DNA from: Phytohabitans flavus
GTDB taxonomy: Bacteria > Actinomycetota > Actinomycetes > Mycobacteriales > Micromonosporaceae
Direction of reading: 5' to 3'
Length of the DNA stretch: 64,000 nucleotides
Assembly: GCF_011764545.1 (NCBI RefSeq)
Contig: NZ_AP022870.1
Span: 8,500,001-8,564,000, forward strand
The position numbers and the translations under genes are program-made. The notes below the pieces were generated by a model that was not told the origin of the DNA, made no database searches, and worked only from the letters and a program-made list of their open reading frames with translations. Positions 16,001 through 23,593 of this stretch are shown piece by piece; position 1 is the stretch's first letter; each line of letters opens with the position of its first letter.

Positions 16001-17113
16001 CTACATATACGGCAGCCGAGCAACCGCGAGAATCCGCCGGACGTGCGGCTGGGTGCCGCGCAGGCGGAACTCGACCGCGGCCCGCCGGGCCTCCTGGTAA
16101 CCGGACACCAGCGCCGCGATCCCGGCCGCGTCCAGGAACGGTACGGCGGACAGGTCGAGGTGCAGGCGGTTCGGCCGGCGGGCAAGCCCGTTCAGGATTG
16201 CCTGCCGCAGCTCGTCGGCGCTGTCTCGGTCGACCTCGCCGCCGACGGAGACGGTCAGCGTGCCACCGCCGGCCGGTGTTGTCGTCACCCGCAGGCGAGG
16301 TGCGCCGAGCCCGGTGTCGTCCACTTCGCCCCAGTGCGGCGGCGTGTCGCTGAGCATGGCGTGGCGCAGCCAGGTCAGCGTCTTGGAGAGCAGGCGCGAG
16401 ACGTGCATCTGCGAGATGCCGCACCGCTGCGCGATCTCCACCTGGGTGAGGTTGCCGTAGAAGCGGAGGATGAGGATCCGCCGCTCCCGCTCCGGCAGCC
16501 GGTCCAGAAGGGACTGGATGGTGAGCCGGTCGTCGATCGCGGCCAGGTCACCGTCGACCTCGCCGATCAGGTCACCGCGTTCGGCCGTACCCCCGCCGGA
16601 GCCAGGGCTGGTGACCGGCGCGTTCAAGGACAGCAGTGTGTAGCCGGCGGCCGAGAGCATCGCCTTGTCCACCTCGTCGGTGGTGGTGTGCAGGCGATCC
16701 GCGAGCTCGGTGGTGCTCGGCGCGCGGGACAGCGTGTTGGTCAGGTCCGAACCCGCGTGGCGGATCTGCACGACCAGGTCCTGGAGCCGCCGCGGCGCGC
16801 GTACGCCCCAGGTGCGGTCGCGGAAGTGCTTGCGCAGCTCGCCGAGGATCGTGATGACCGCGAACGCTGTAAAGGAACCGCGTTCCGCGTCATACCTGTC
16901 GACCGCCTTGACCAGGCCTAGGCGGGCCACCTGCTCCAGGTCCGCGAACGGCTCACCCCGCCCGCGGTAGCGGTGGGCGAGCCGATGGGCAAGGGGCAGG
17001 CAAAGCTCCACGAAATCCGCCCGAGCGGACGGTTCATCCGCGACGCGTTCGCCGTACCGCGCCGCCTCCTCGTCGAGGTTCAGCTGGGCAGTGTCCTGTT
17101 CCGAGTGCATCAC
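16001..17113 (-). CDS. SigB/SigF-type sigma factor fused to a C-terminal STAS domain
   Basis: A 370-residue fusion. Residues ~1-255 are a complete general-stress sigma factor: region 2 (LCLPLAHRLAHRYRGRGEPFADLEQVARLGLVKAVDRYD), region 3, and region 4 (LPERERRILILRFYGNLTQVEIAQRCGISQMHVSRLL). Residues ~275-365 form a STAS domain of the anti-sigma antagonist type (LTVSVGGEVDRDSADEL...VPFLDAAGIAALV). The Ser normally phosphorylated by an anti-sigma kinase (D-S-S-G in SpoIIAA) is replaced by Ala (D-A-A-G). A sigma factor carrying its own antagonist-like domain could resist or recruit an RsbW-type kinase in cis; that is inference. Neighbouring genes encode more STAS and ATPase proteins. Confidence 0.9.
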   Translation of the reverse strand: MMHSEQDTAQLNLDEEAARYGERVADEPSARADFVELCLPLAHRLAHRYRGRGEPFADLEQVARLGLVKAVDRYDAERGSFTAFAVITILGELRKHFRDRTWGVRAPRRLQDLVVQIRHAGSDLTNTLSRAPSTTELADRLHTTTDEVDKAMLSAAGYTLLSLNAPVTSPGSGGGTAERGDLIGEVDGDLAAIDDRLTIQSLLDRLPERERRILILRFYGNLTQVEIAQRCGISQMHVSRLLSKTLTWLRHAMLSDTPPHWGEVDDTGLGAPRLRVTTTPAGGGTLTVSVGGEVDRDSADELRQAILNGLARRPNRLHLDLSAVPFLDAAGIAALVSGYQEARRAAVEFRLRGTQPHVRRILAVARLPYM

Positions 17114-17215
17114 CGCCTCCTTGATGACAGAAAGCCCTTGGATGGCACGGGGCCCCGAGTGGGCGCGGGCGAACTCGCGGTTCCTACCCAGTCGGCTGGC
17201 CGATATCCCAATGGA

Positions 17216-17968
17216 TCAGATACGCGAACGTGCCATTAGATGAAGGCTTGCCCACGTGACCTTACCGTCGGGCAAGAGAGTGCAACCCCAACTTGCCGAG
17301 ACAGCCTCGACGAGCAAAAGACCACGCCCACGGGGCCCCGTCGCGCCGTCCGAACCGATGCGCCGCGCCCGTCGTTGGTGATAGTCGCGCACGGCGAGAT
17401 GAAGGTATCGGCGGCCACGTGTGACGGTCAGCTCGATGGGCGTACCGGCATGGCGTACCGCGTTTGTGACCAGCTCGGTGGTGACAAGGCGAGCCGGTTC
17501 GACCACAACCGCCAGGCGCCAACGCTGGCACGCTCCTGACACGAGGGTGCGCGCGGCGCGTACCGATGCGGCGGCGGGCGGAAAGCGGTCGCGCACCTGC
17601 GCCGGCAGCTCGCGCCGCGCGGCGACGGTGCGTCCGTGGTCGAGGTCGGTGCAGAGAGTCAGCTGCCGGTCGGCGCCCAGCCTGCGCAGCGCCGCCCGCA
17701 GGTCACGCGATGGCGCGCAGACGAGCAGCGGAACCCCGGGCCACGCGGCCGCGTGCCGGGACGCCGCCATGAACGCTGTGAGGCTCAGATCTTCCTCGAC
17801 GGTGAGTCCGGCGACGTCGACGAGGATCGCGATCGGCTGCTCCGCAAGGCATTTGAGCAGCGCGGTACGAAGCTGTGCCGCGTTCCGCAGAGTGAGCTGG
17901 CCGTCGATGTGCAGGATGGCCAGCGGTGGCTCATGGGCGGGGGTGCACCGCAGACGCCTGAGCATCAC
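17216..17968 (-). CDS. STAS-HATPase fusion, anti-sigma regulatory protein
   Basis: A 250-residue protein combining an N-terminal STAS-like domain (about 10-105) with a C-terminal RsbW-like GHKL ATPase domain (about 125-245). The ATPase N-box is TTELVTNAVRHAG, the G1 aspartate is in LAVRDYH, and GRGLLLVEAVSASWG is the G2 region, so ATP binding is plausible. The STAS part lacks the usual D-S-x-G site. It resembles the protein at 18.5 kb. The start overlaps the stop of the single STAS protein (ATGA). Together they form a partner-switching module likely acting on the SigB-type factor 103 bp downstream. Confidence 0.85.
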   Translation of the reverse strand: MMLRRLRCTPAHEPPLAILHIDGQLTLRNAAQLRTALLKCLAEQPIAILVDVAGLTVEEDLSLTAFMAASRHAAAWPGVPLLVCAPSRDLRAALRRLGADRQLTLCTDLDHGRTVAARRELPAQVRDRFPPAAASVRAARTLVSGACQRWRLAVVVEPARLVTTELVTNAVRHAGTPIELTVTRGRRYLHLAVRDYHQRRARRIGSDGATGPRGRGLLLVEAVSASWGCTLLPDGKVTWASLHLMARSRI

Positions 17969-18300
17969 CTTGCCCCGACCGGCTTTCCAGCCAGTACAGC
18001 GAATACACCCGTCATCTCCAGGACCCGCCGGGGCAGACCGCGCGCGCCACGCACCACTAAAGTTTTCCCCTGCCCGTGCGCGTCATTTCGCGCAGCGAGC
18101 AGGGCACCCACACCGCAGGCATCGATGAATCCCACCGCGGATAACTCCACCTCGACAAAACGGACCCCGTCGGCGCGGAGAACGCCGAGCACACTCGCCG
18201 AAAGCGCCTCTGTTACTGCCATGTCGATCTCGCCGCTGACGACTACCCGTGCGGTGCCCCCGCTCGGCATCTCCACCCGGAGGTCGAAGTCGTATGTCAT
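17965..18300 (-). CDS. STAS-domain anti-sigma factor antagonist
   Basis: A 111-residue single-domain STAS protein (ARVVVSGEIDMAVTEAL...VELSAVGFIDACGVGALLAARNDA). The phosphoacceptor position reads D-A-C-G rather than D-S-S-G, so control by serine phosphorylation is doubtful. It is first in a three-gene minus-strand unit (STAS, STAS-ATPase, SigB-STAS) and is translationally coupled to the STAS-ATPase gene. GGAGGG lies just upstream of ATG 18300, and a SigB-like promoter is predicted further up. Confidence 0.9.
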   Translation of the reverse strand: MTYDFDLRVEMPSGGTARVVVSGEIDMAVTEALSASVLGVLRADGVRFVEVELSAVGFIDACGVGALLAARNDAHGQGKTLVVRGARGLPRRVLEMTGVFAVLAGKPVGAR

Positions 18301-18323
18301 CGACCATCCCTCCGCAACGGACC

Positions 18324-18350
18324 GTACCCGAGGAGGGCGGACCGGTAACC
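18324..18350 (-). promoter_or_regulatory. Possible SigB/SigF-type promoter for the STAS operon
   Basis: On the minus strand GTTAC (18349-18345), a 15-base spacer and GGGTAC (18329-18324) approximate the SigB consensus GTTT-N14/15-GGGTAT. It sits 24 bp before the STAS start. The -35 match is imperfect, so this is weaker than the divergent plus-strand promoter. Confidence 0.4.
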
Positions 18351-18482
18351 CCCCTTGGATAAGGACGAATCATGGTGCCCCGGGCCTCGTGGCGACCGCT
18401 GCCTTCGGATCATCACCTTTTGGTGATCGACGCAGTCGTCGCGGAGCATGCCCAACCTCCTTCCTAACCCACAGTGATCACG

Positions 18483-18507
18483 GTTTTCCGGGGCGAACGG
18501 CGGGTAA
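18483..18507 (+). promoter_or_regulatory. Predicted SigB/SigF-type promoter
   Basis: GTTTT at 18483-18487, exactly 14 bases, then GGGTAA at 18502-18507 match the general-stress consensus GTTT-N14-GGGTAT closely. It lies 36 bp before the STAS-ATPase start at 18544. Since a SigB-type sigma factor is encoded nearby on the other strand, the locus is probably autoregulated. Confidence 0.6.
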
Positions 18508-18543
18508 CCTCGCGTGGAGGCCCCCTGCGGACAACGAGGTGCC

Positions 18544-19287
18544 ATGCCGACAGCCGTCCAGTGTCTGATTGACGATCGCCAGGCGTACGCGGTGGCGCGT
18601 GTGGTGGGAGTCTTGGACGTCAAGGGCGCCAACGCGGTCCGTTCGGCCCTCATCCAGTGTCTGGCCGCACAGCCCGAGGCGGTGCTTATCGACCTGTCCG
18701 GTATGCGCCTCGCCGACCCGAGCGCCCTGTCGATCTTCGTCGCGGTGGCGCGGCAGGCGGAGCAGTGGCCGGCCGTACCGCTCGTGCTCTGCGCGCCGCA
18801 GGCCGACGCGGCCGAGATCCTGCGGCTCCGCTCGATGGACCGCCGGCTGCCCGTGCTGCCCAGCCTGGCCGACGCGGTGCGGTCGCTCCCGCTCGGCTCG
18901 GCGGCCCCCTCCGTGAGCGAGGATCTGCTGCCCGTGGTCGGCGCCGGGCGGCGCGCCCGCGAACTCGCCACCGAGGTGTGTTTCCAGTGGGACGTGCCGG
19001 AGCTTGTGGGGCCGGCGTGCACAGTGGTGACCGAGCTGGTCAACAACGTCGTCGCGCACGCGAACACGATGATGACGCTGCGCCTGTCGCTGCGGGATCG
19101 CTACCTGCACATCGCGGTACGGGACGGCAGCACGGACGAGCCGGTCCTGCGCCGCGAGGTCTCGTTCACCTCTCTCTCCGGCCGCGGGCTGGCGCTCGTG
19201 GACGCGGTCTCCCAGCACTGGGGGAGCCTGCCCGCCGAGGGTGGGAAGGTCGTCTGGGCCGTCCTCGGCGTGGCGCCGCGCCGGTAG
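18544..19287 (+). CDS. STAS-HATPase fusion, anti-sigma regulatory protein (second copy)
   Basis: About 247 residues from ATG 18544; the GTG/TTG-type upstream frame to 18514 would overlap the promoter region. The N-terminal STAS-like domain (VARVVGVLDVKGANAVRSALIQCLAAQPEAVLIDLSGM) is followed by a GHKL ATPase domain with N-box VVTELVNNVVAHA, HIAVRDGSTDEP and GRGLALVDAVSQHWG. The layout matches the divergent gene at 17.2 kb, so these are probably paralogues. It is preceded by a good SigB-type promoter. Likely role: anti-sigma or antagonist switching for the SigB-STAS protein. Confidence 0.85.
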   Translation: MPTAVQCLIDDRQAYAVARVVGVLDVKGANAVRSALIQCLAAQPEAVLIDLSGMRLADPSALSIFVAVARQAEQWPAVPLVLCAPQADAAEILRLRSMDRRLPVLPSLADAVRSLPLGSAAPSVSEDLLPVVGAGRRARELATEVCFQWDVPELVGPACTVVTELVNNVVAHANTMMTLRLSLRDRYLHIAVRDGSTDEPVLRREVSFTSLSGRGLALVDAVSQHWGSLPAEGGKVVWAVLGVAPRR

Positions 19288-19306
19288 GCCCGGCGCCACC
19301 GCCGAT

Positions 19307-20509
19307 TCACGGTGTGGCCAGCGCCTCCGTCGGGGCCAGCCGGGCGGCGCGGATCGCCGGGTACAGGCCGGCGACCGCCCCGATCAGGAGCGTCGCGCCC
19401 ACCCCGCCGGCCATCGCCCAAGCCGGCATCACCGACGGCCACGAGCGGGTGCCCGCGTACACCGTGGTGACCGCGATACCGAGTACGACCCCACCCGCCC
19501 CGCCGAGCGCCGACAGCAGCAGCGACTCGGCCAGGAACTGGACCCGGATCTGGCCGCGCGTGGCACCCAGCGAGCGGCGCAGTCCGATCTCGGACCGCCG
19601 TTCCAGCACGGAGATGACCATCGTGTTGGCCACCCCCACACCGCCCACGAGCAGTGCTACCGCGCCGAGCCCCAGCAGCAGCCCGGTGAACGCCCGGTCG
19701 GTCGCCCGCTGCGCCTCCAGCGCGTCCGACGGCCGGGACACCTCCACCTCGCTCGGTGCCTCGGGGTTGGCGGTCGCGGCCAGCACGCCCCGTACCGCCT
19801 CCACGGCCGCCTCGTCGGAACGCGTGTAGACGGTCGTGGGGTGGCCGTCGAAGCCCAGGTAGGACTCCGCGGCCGGCCAGCCGACGAGCGCCGCCGAGTC
19901 CAGCTCCGGTGCGAGCGGCACCCCGTCCAGGATCCCGACGACCGTAAACCACTTGCCGCCGATGTACACCTGGATGTCCGGCCCGGCCGCGCCGACGCCC
20001 AGCCGGCGCGCCGCCGAGGCGCCCAGCACCGTGGCGGGGTAGTGGGACGTGGCCGCGTTCAGCCACGTACCGCTGGCGAGCGTGGCGCCGACCGTGCCGA
20101 GCAGGTCGAGGTGGGCGGCCTGCACGCTCATACCACCGGTCTCCGCCTCCGGGATCCGGTCGCTACGGTACACCTTCGTGTCCGGCACCTTCCCGATGGC
20201 GGCGACCTCGTTCACGGGACCGATCCGTGCCACCATCGCCACCGACTCGGTGGGCAGTGTCGCGTCCTCGCCGAAGACCGTCTTGCCCGGCCCCGCGGTC
20301 AGCAGGTTGGTGCCGAGCGCGGCCAGCTCGCGGTCGAGCTCGGCCCGGCTGGACGAGGAGATGCCGACCACCGAGGTCATCGCGGCGATGCCGATCGCGA
20401 TGCCGAGCGCGGACAGGAACGCCCGCATCGGCCGGGTCTTCAGCCCGGCACCGCCGACCCGCAGCACGTCGCGCGGGCGGAGCCGGGAAGGGGAGAGCAC
20501 CGTCGCCAC
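19307..20509 (-). CDS. ABC transporter permease, MacB/FtsX type
   Basis: A 400-residue permease with the MacB topology: one N-terminal helix (about 28-50, MRAFLSALGIAIGIAAMTSVVGIS), a large extracytoplasmic domain (about 55-270) and three C-terminal helices (FTGLLLGLGAVALLVGGVGVANTMVISVLERR..., LLLSALGGAGGVVLGIAV, GGVGATLLIGAVAGLYPAIRAARL). The ERRSEIGLRRSLGAT coupling loop contacts the ATPase. GTG 20509 overlaps the ATPase gene by 70 bp. It is the last gene of a four-gene export operon and probably exports a peptide, lipid or drug; the substrate is unknown. Confidence 0.92.
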   Translation of the reverse strand: MATVLSPSRLRPRDVLRVGGAGLKTRPMRAFLSALGIAIGIAAMTSVVGISSSSRAELDRELAALGTNLLTAGPGKTVFGEDATLPTESVAMVARIGPVNEVAAIGKVPDTKVYRSDRIPEAETGGMSVQAAHLDLLGTVGATLASGTWLNAATSHYPATVLGASAARRLGVGAAGPDIQVYIGGKWFTVVGILDGVPLAPELDSAALVGWPAAESYLGFDGHPTTVYTRSDEAAVEAVRGVLAATANPEAPSEVEVSRPSDALEAQRATDRAFTGLLLGLGAVALLVGGVGVANTMVISVLERRSEIGLRRSLGATRGQIRVQFLAESLLLSALGGAGGVVLGIAVTTVYAGTRSWPSVMPAWAMAGGVGATLLIGAVAGLYPAIRAARLAPTEALATP

Positions 20510-21168
20510 TCAGACCACCTCCCGTCCAACATGGACACCTGTCGGGGCAGGCTGGCCGCGATGTCGTGGTCGTGGGTGATGACGAGGACCGTGGTACCGG
20601 ACGCGTGCAGCTCGCGCAGCAGCGCCATCACCCCGCCGCCCGAGGCGGAGTCGAGGTTTCCGGTCGGCTCGTCCGCGAGCAGCAGCGCCGGCTCGCCGGC
20701 CACTGCGCGGGCGATCGCCACCCGCTGCCGTTCCCCGCCGGACAGCTCGTGCGGCATGTGATCCAGGCGGTGCGCCAGCCCGACCCGGTCCAGCGCGGCC
20801 TCCGCCCGCCGCTTCCGCTCTTTTAGGGGTACGCCCGCGTAGAGCAGCCCGTCCGCGACGTTGTCCAATGCCGACTGTCCATTCGCGAGATGGAACTGCT
20901 GGAACACGAAGCCGATCCGGCGTGCCCGCAGCGCGGAGAGCTGGCGGTCGGAGAGTGCGGCAACGTCGTACCCGTCGATCCGGACCACGCCGGCCGAGGG
21001 GCGGTCCAGCGTGCCGATCAGGTGCAGCATCGTCGACTTGCCCGAACCGGACGGGCCGACGATCGCGGCCACCTCGCCGTACTCGACGCTCAGCGAGACG
21101 CCGCGTACCGCGACCACCCCGCCCGGGTACTCCTTCGTCACCCCCTCCAATTCGACAACCGCCTTCAC
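20440..21168 (-). CDS. ABC transporter ATP-binding protein, MacB/LolD type
   Basis: A 242-residue ATPase from GTG 21168, which overlaps the stop of the adaptor gene. All motifs are present: Walker A GPSGSGKST (about 39-47), Q-loop FVFQQFH, signature LSGGERQRVAIARA, Walker B ALLLADEPTGNLDS and the switch histidine in ITHDHD. It pairs with the FtsX-type permease encoded immediately downstream. The C-terminal ~20 residues (WRRCSPLPGSARATCC) are read from DNA that also encodes the permease N-terminus, an unusually long but plausible overlap. Confidence 0.93.
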   Translation of the reverse strand: MKAVVELEGVTKEYPGGVVAVRGVSLSVEYGEVAAIVGPSGSGKSTMLHLIGTLDRPSAGVVRIDGYDVAALSDRQLSALRARRIGFVFQQFHLANGQSALDNVADGLLYAGVPLKERKRRAEAALDRVGLAHRLDHMPHELSGGERQRVAIARAVAGEPALLLADEPTGNLDSASGGGVMALLRELHASGTTVLVITHDHDIAASLPRQVSMLDGRWSEWRRCSPLPGSARATCCGSAVPG

Positions 21169-22241
21169 GAGGGCATCCCCACGGTCATGCCCTCGGCGAT
21201 GCCGTCGCCAGAGACCTCCACCCGGCCGGTGGCGAACATGCCGGTCTCCACCGCCACGATCCGGGTGGCGGTGCCTTCGACCACCTGTACCCCGTACCCG
21301 CCCTCGGCGAGGGCGAGCAGCGCGGCGACCGGCACGGTGAGCACGTTCTCCCGCTCGGAGGCGGTGAACGTGACGTCGACCGTCGCCTGGTCGAGGCCGG
21401 CCACCGCCTTCGGGTCGTCGACCGCGATGGTCACCTCCACCGTGGTCGAAGCCGGGTCCTGACCCTCGGCCGGCTTGATGACCAGCTCGGTCTTCGTGAT
21501 CTTGCCCGGGGCCTCCTTGCCGTCCGGCAGCGTCACGCTGACTGCCGCGTCCTTGCGGGCCAGCCGCTGGTCGGCGACCTCCAGCTCGACGCTGACCACG
21601 CGGGCGGTAGCCGTGTAGGAGAGGACCGCCGTGCCCGGCTGGACCGGCTCGCCCACCTCGGCGCCTTGGCTGTCGACCCGTACCTCGCCGGAGGCGAAGA
21701 CCACCCGGCCCAGCTCGACCGTCCCGGTCTCCGGCAGGCCCAGGTCCTCCTGCCACTCCTTCACGGCCTCGGCGGTCGCGCTTGTGTACTCGTCGTCGAC
21801 CGTGAACCCGTCGTACCCGAGGGCGTTCAGGTTCTTTTCGAGCTGGGTGACGTCGGCGCCTTCGGTGTCCACGGCGAGCGCCCGGTACGCCGGCAGCGAC
21901 CCGTACAGCAGCACGACCGGTGCGTTGTCCAGCCGGTAGAGGGCCTGCCCCCGTTTGACCGACGCCCCCGTCGCCGGCAGACCCGTCACCGTACCGGCAG
22001 CGCGGGCGGCCGCCGAGATCGTGGCGCCGTACCCCAACTCGCCACTCTCCACCTGTGTGTCCACCAGCGTCTGCCGGGTCACCTCGGCCGTTGCCGGTGG
22101 CAGGTCGCTGCCCGCCTCACCCGACGCCTCGCCACCCGGCAGTCCGAGGCCGAGCCCTGTAGCGACGACCGCACCGGCGACCACCACCGCGCCCGCGGCG
22201 GCCACCACCCGGCCGGTCCGGCGGCGGCGCCGCCCGGTCAC
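21165..22241 (-). CDS. Periplasmic-adaptor (MacA/HlyD-like) protein with peptidoglycan-binding domain
   Basis: About 358 residues from GTG 22241, which sits in the stop of the lipoprotein gene. A basic N-terminus and one membrane helix (VVAAAGAVVVAGAVVATGLGLG) anchor it outside the cell. Lipoyl-like and beta-barrel segments of MacA adaptors flank a putative peptidoglycan-binding type 1 domain (about 135-190, VTQLEKNLNALGYDGFTVDDEY...AVKEWQEDLGL). Such inserted wall-binding domains are common in Gram-positive MacA homologues. It bridges the ATPase-permease to the wall. The operon order is lipoprotein, adaptor, ATPase, permease. Confidence 0.88.
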   Translation of the reverse strand: MTGRRRRRTGRVVAAAGAVVVAGAVVATGLGLGLPGGEASGEAGSDLPPATAEVTRQTLVDTQVESGELGYGATISAAARAAGTVTGLPATGASVKRGQALYRLDNAPVVLLYGSLPAYRALAVDTEGADVTQLEKNLNALGYDGFTVDDEYTSATAEAVKEWQEDLGLPETGTVELGRVVFASGEVRVDSQGAEVGEPVQPGTAVLSYTATARVVSVELEVADQRLARKDAAVSVTLPDGKEAPGKITKTELVIKPAEGQDPASTTVEVTIAVDDPKAVAGLDQATVDVTFTASERENVLTVPVAALLALAEGGYGVQVVEGTATRIVAVETGMFATGRVEVSGDGIAEGMTVGMPS

Positions 22242-22798
22242 GCGTTCCTCCGTTCGGTACGGGTGCCGCCGCCAGGGCCGTCCGGCCGGACCGAGCGGCA
22301 CTTCTCCTCGGCCGCCTTGAACGCCGGGCCCTCCGGGTCGACCTCGCCGCCGTTGATCCGCATGCCGCCGTCCTCCTGCGGGTCCGGAAACTTGGGGACG
22401 CCGTTCTCCCGCATGCACTTGGCGTACTGGCGCATCTGCTCCAGCCGCTCAGGGTCGACCTTCGGCGGCTCGCCACCGTTCGGCATGAACCGCTTGCACT
22501 TCTCCTGTGCCGCCTCGAGCTTCACCCGATCGATTCCGTCGGGCAGCGCCAGCCGGAACTCGCCGCTCTCGCCCACCTCGGGATCAGGGAAGTTGGGGAC
22601 GCCGTTCTGCCGCATGCACTTCGAGAACTCGAGTGCCGCCTCCCTGTCGTTTCCGCCGCTCGGCTCGGCGCTCGCCGTTGGCTCCGCGCTCTTGCCGCCA
22701 GCGGTGGCCACCTGGCCGCCGCTGTCACCGCCCCCGGCGCAGCCGGCCGCGCTCAGGGCCAGCAGCAGCCCGAGCAGGAGGCCTGTTCTGATTCGCAT
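22238..22798 (-). CDS. Secreted lipoprotein with two tandem Cys-containing repeats
   Basis: A 186-residue lipoprotein. The signal peptide MRIRTGLLLGLLLALSAAGC ends in a lipobox (LSAAGC). The mature part holds two similar ~60-residue units, each starting KCMRxNGVPxFPDP and ending with an AAxEKC motif, so four Cys probably form two disulfides. Proteins of this kind are often encoded beside actinobacterial MacAB-like exporters and two-component systems; function unknown. It is first in the exporter operon and divergent from the response regulator. Confidence 0.85.
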   Translation of the reverse strand: MRIRTGLLLGLLLALSAAGCAGGGDSGGQVATAGGKSAEPTASAEPSGGNDREAALEFSKCMRQNGVPNFPDPEVGESGEFRLALPDGIDRVKLEAAQEKCKRFMPNGGEPPKVDPERLEQMRQYAKCMRENGVPKFPDPQEDGGMRINGGEVDPEGPAFKAAEEKCRSVRPDGPGGGTRTERRNA

Positions 22799-22891
22799 GA
22801 TCCTCTCCCCGGTCGTTGGTTGGCGGCGGCCGGCTCATCCGGCCGCCATCGCCGAGTAGAGCGGGGCGGGGATCACGGGGGCGTTTCCGAA

Positions 22892-22930
22892 AATGGTGAC
22901 GCTCGCTTGACGTCACCGTGGGTCACCATT
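22892..22930. promoter_or_regulatory. 9-bp inverted repeat before the response-regulator gene
   Basis: AATGGTGAC (22892-22900) and GTCACCATT (22922-22930) are perfect inverted copies separated by 21 bases, with a TGACGTCA palindrome between them. They end six bases before ATG 22937 in the 138-bp divergent gap to the lipoprotein gene. It could bind the response regulator at the shared control region or fold in the mRNA leader. Confidence 0.5.
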
Positions 22931-22936
22931 GGGGGT

Positions 22937-23593
22937 ATGCGGATCCTGGTGGTCGAGGACGAGCCGCTGCTCGCCGGCGCGGTCGCCGAGTGGCTGCGCG
23001 GCGACGCGCACGCTGTCGACGTCGTGCACGACGGCGGCGCCGCGCTCGAACGGATCGATGTCAACGACTACGACGTGGTGGTGCTCGACCGTGACCTGCC
23101 GGTCGTACACGGCGACGACGTGTGCCGCGCGGTCGTGGCCGGCGACTCCCCGGTGCGGGTACTGATGCTCACCGCCTCCGCCGGGATCGACGACCGGGTG
23201 GCCGGGCTGAGCCTCGGCGCCGACGACTACCTGCCCAAGCCCTTCGCCTTTCCGGAGCTCGCCGCCCGCGTCGTGGCGCTCGGCCGCCGCTCCCGTCCGG
23301 CCGCGCCGCCGGTGCTCCAGCGCGCCGGGATCCGGCTCGACCTGCACCGCCGCGAGGTGTACCGGAACGGGCGGTACGTCCCGCTGTCCCGCAAGGAGTT
23401 CGCGGTGCTGGCCGAGCTGCTCCGGGCCGAGGGCGCCGCGGTCTCCGCCGAGCTGCTGCTGGAGAAGGCGTGGGACGAGCACGCGGACCCGTTCACCCAC
23501 GCGGTGCGGATGACGATCCTGAAGCTGCGCCGCAAGCTCGGCGACCCGCCCGTCGTGCTCACCGACCCGGGAGTGGGGTACCGGATCCCATGA
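22937..23593 (+). CDS. OmpR-family response regulator
   Basis: A 218-residue two-component regulator from ATG 22937 (GGGGG ribosome site). The receiver domain is residues 1-115: acidic pocket VEDEP, phospho-Asp in VVLDRDLP near 51, Thr in MLTASA and Lys in YLPKPFA. A winged-helix DNA-binding domain (about 125-215, LSRKEFAVLAELLRAEG...TILKLRRKLGDP) follows. The stop overlaps the sensor kinase start (ATGA). It probably regulates the divergent lipoprotein-MacAB operon. Confidence 0.95.
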   Translation: MRILVVEDEPLLAGAVAEWLRGDAHAVDVVHDGGAALERIDVNDYDVVVLDRDLPVVHGDDVCRAVVAGDSPVRVLMLTASAGIDDRVAGLSLGADDYLPKPFAFPELAARVVALGRRSRPAAPPVLQRAGIRLDLHRREVYRNGRYVPLSRKEFAVLAELLRAEGAAVSAELLLEKAWDEHADPFTHAVRMTILKLRRKLGDPPVVLTDPGVGYRIP

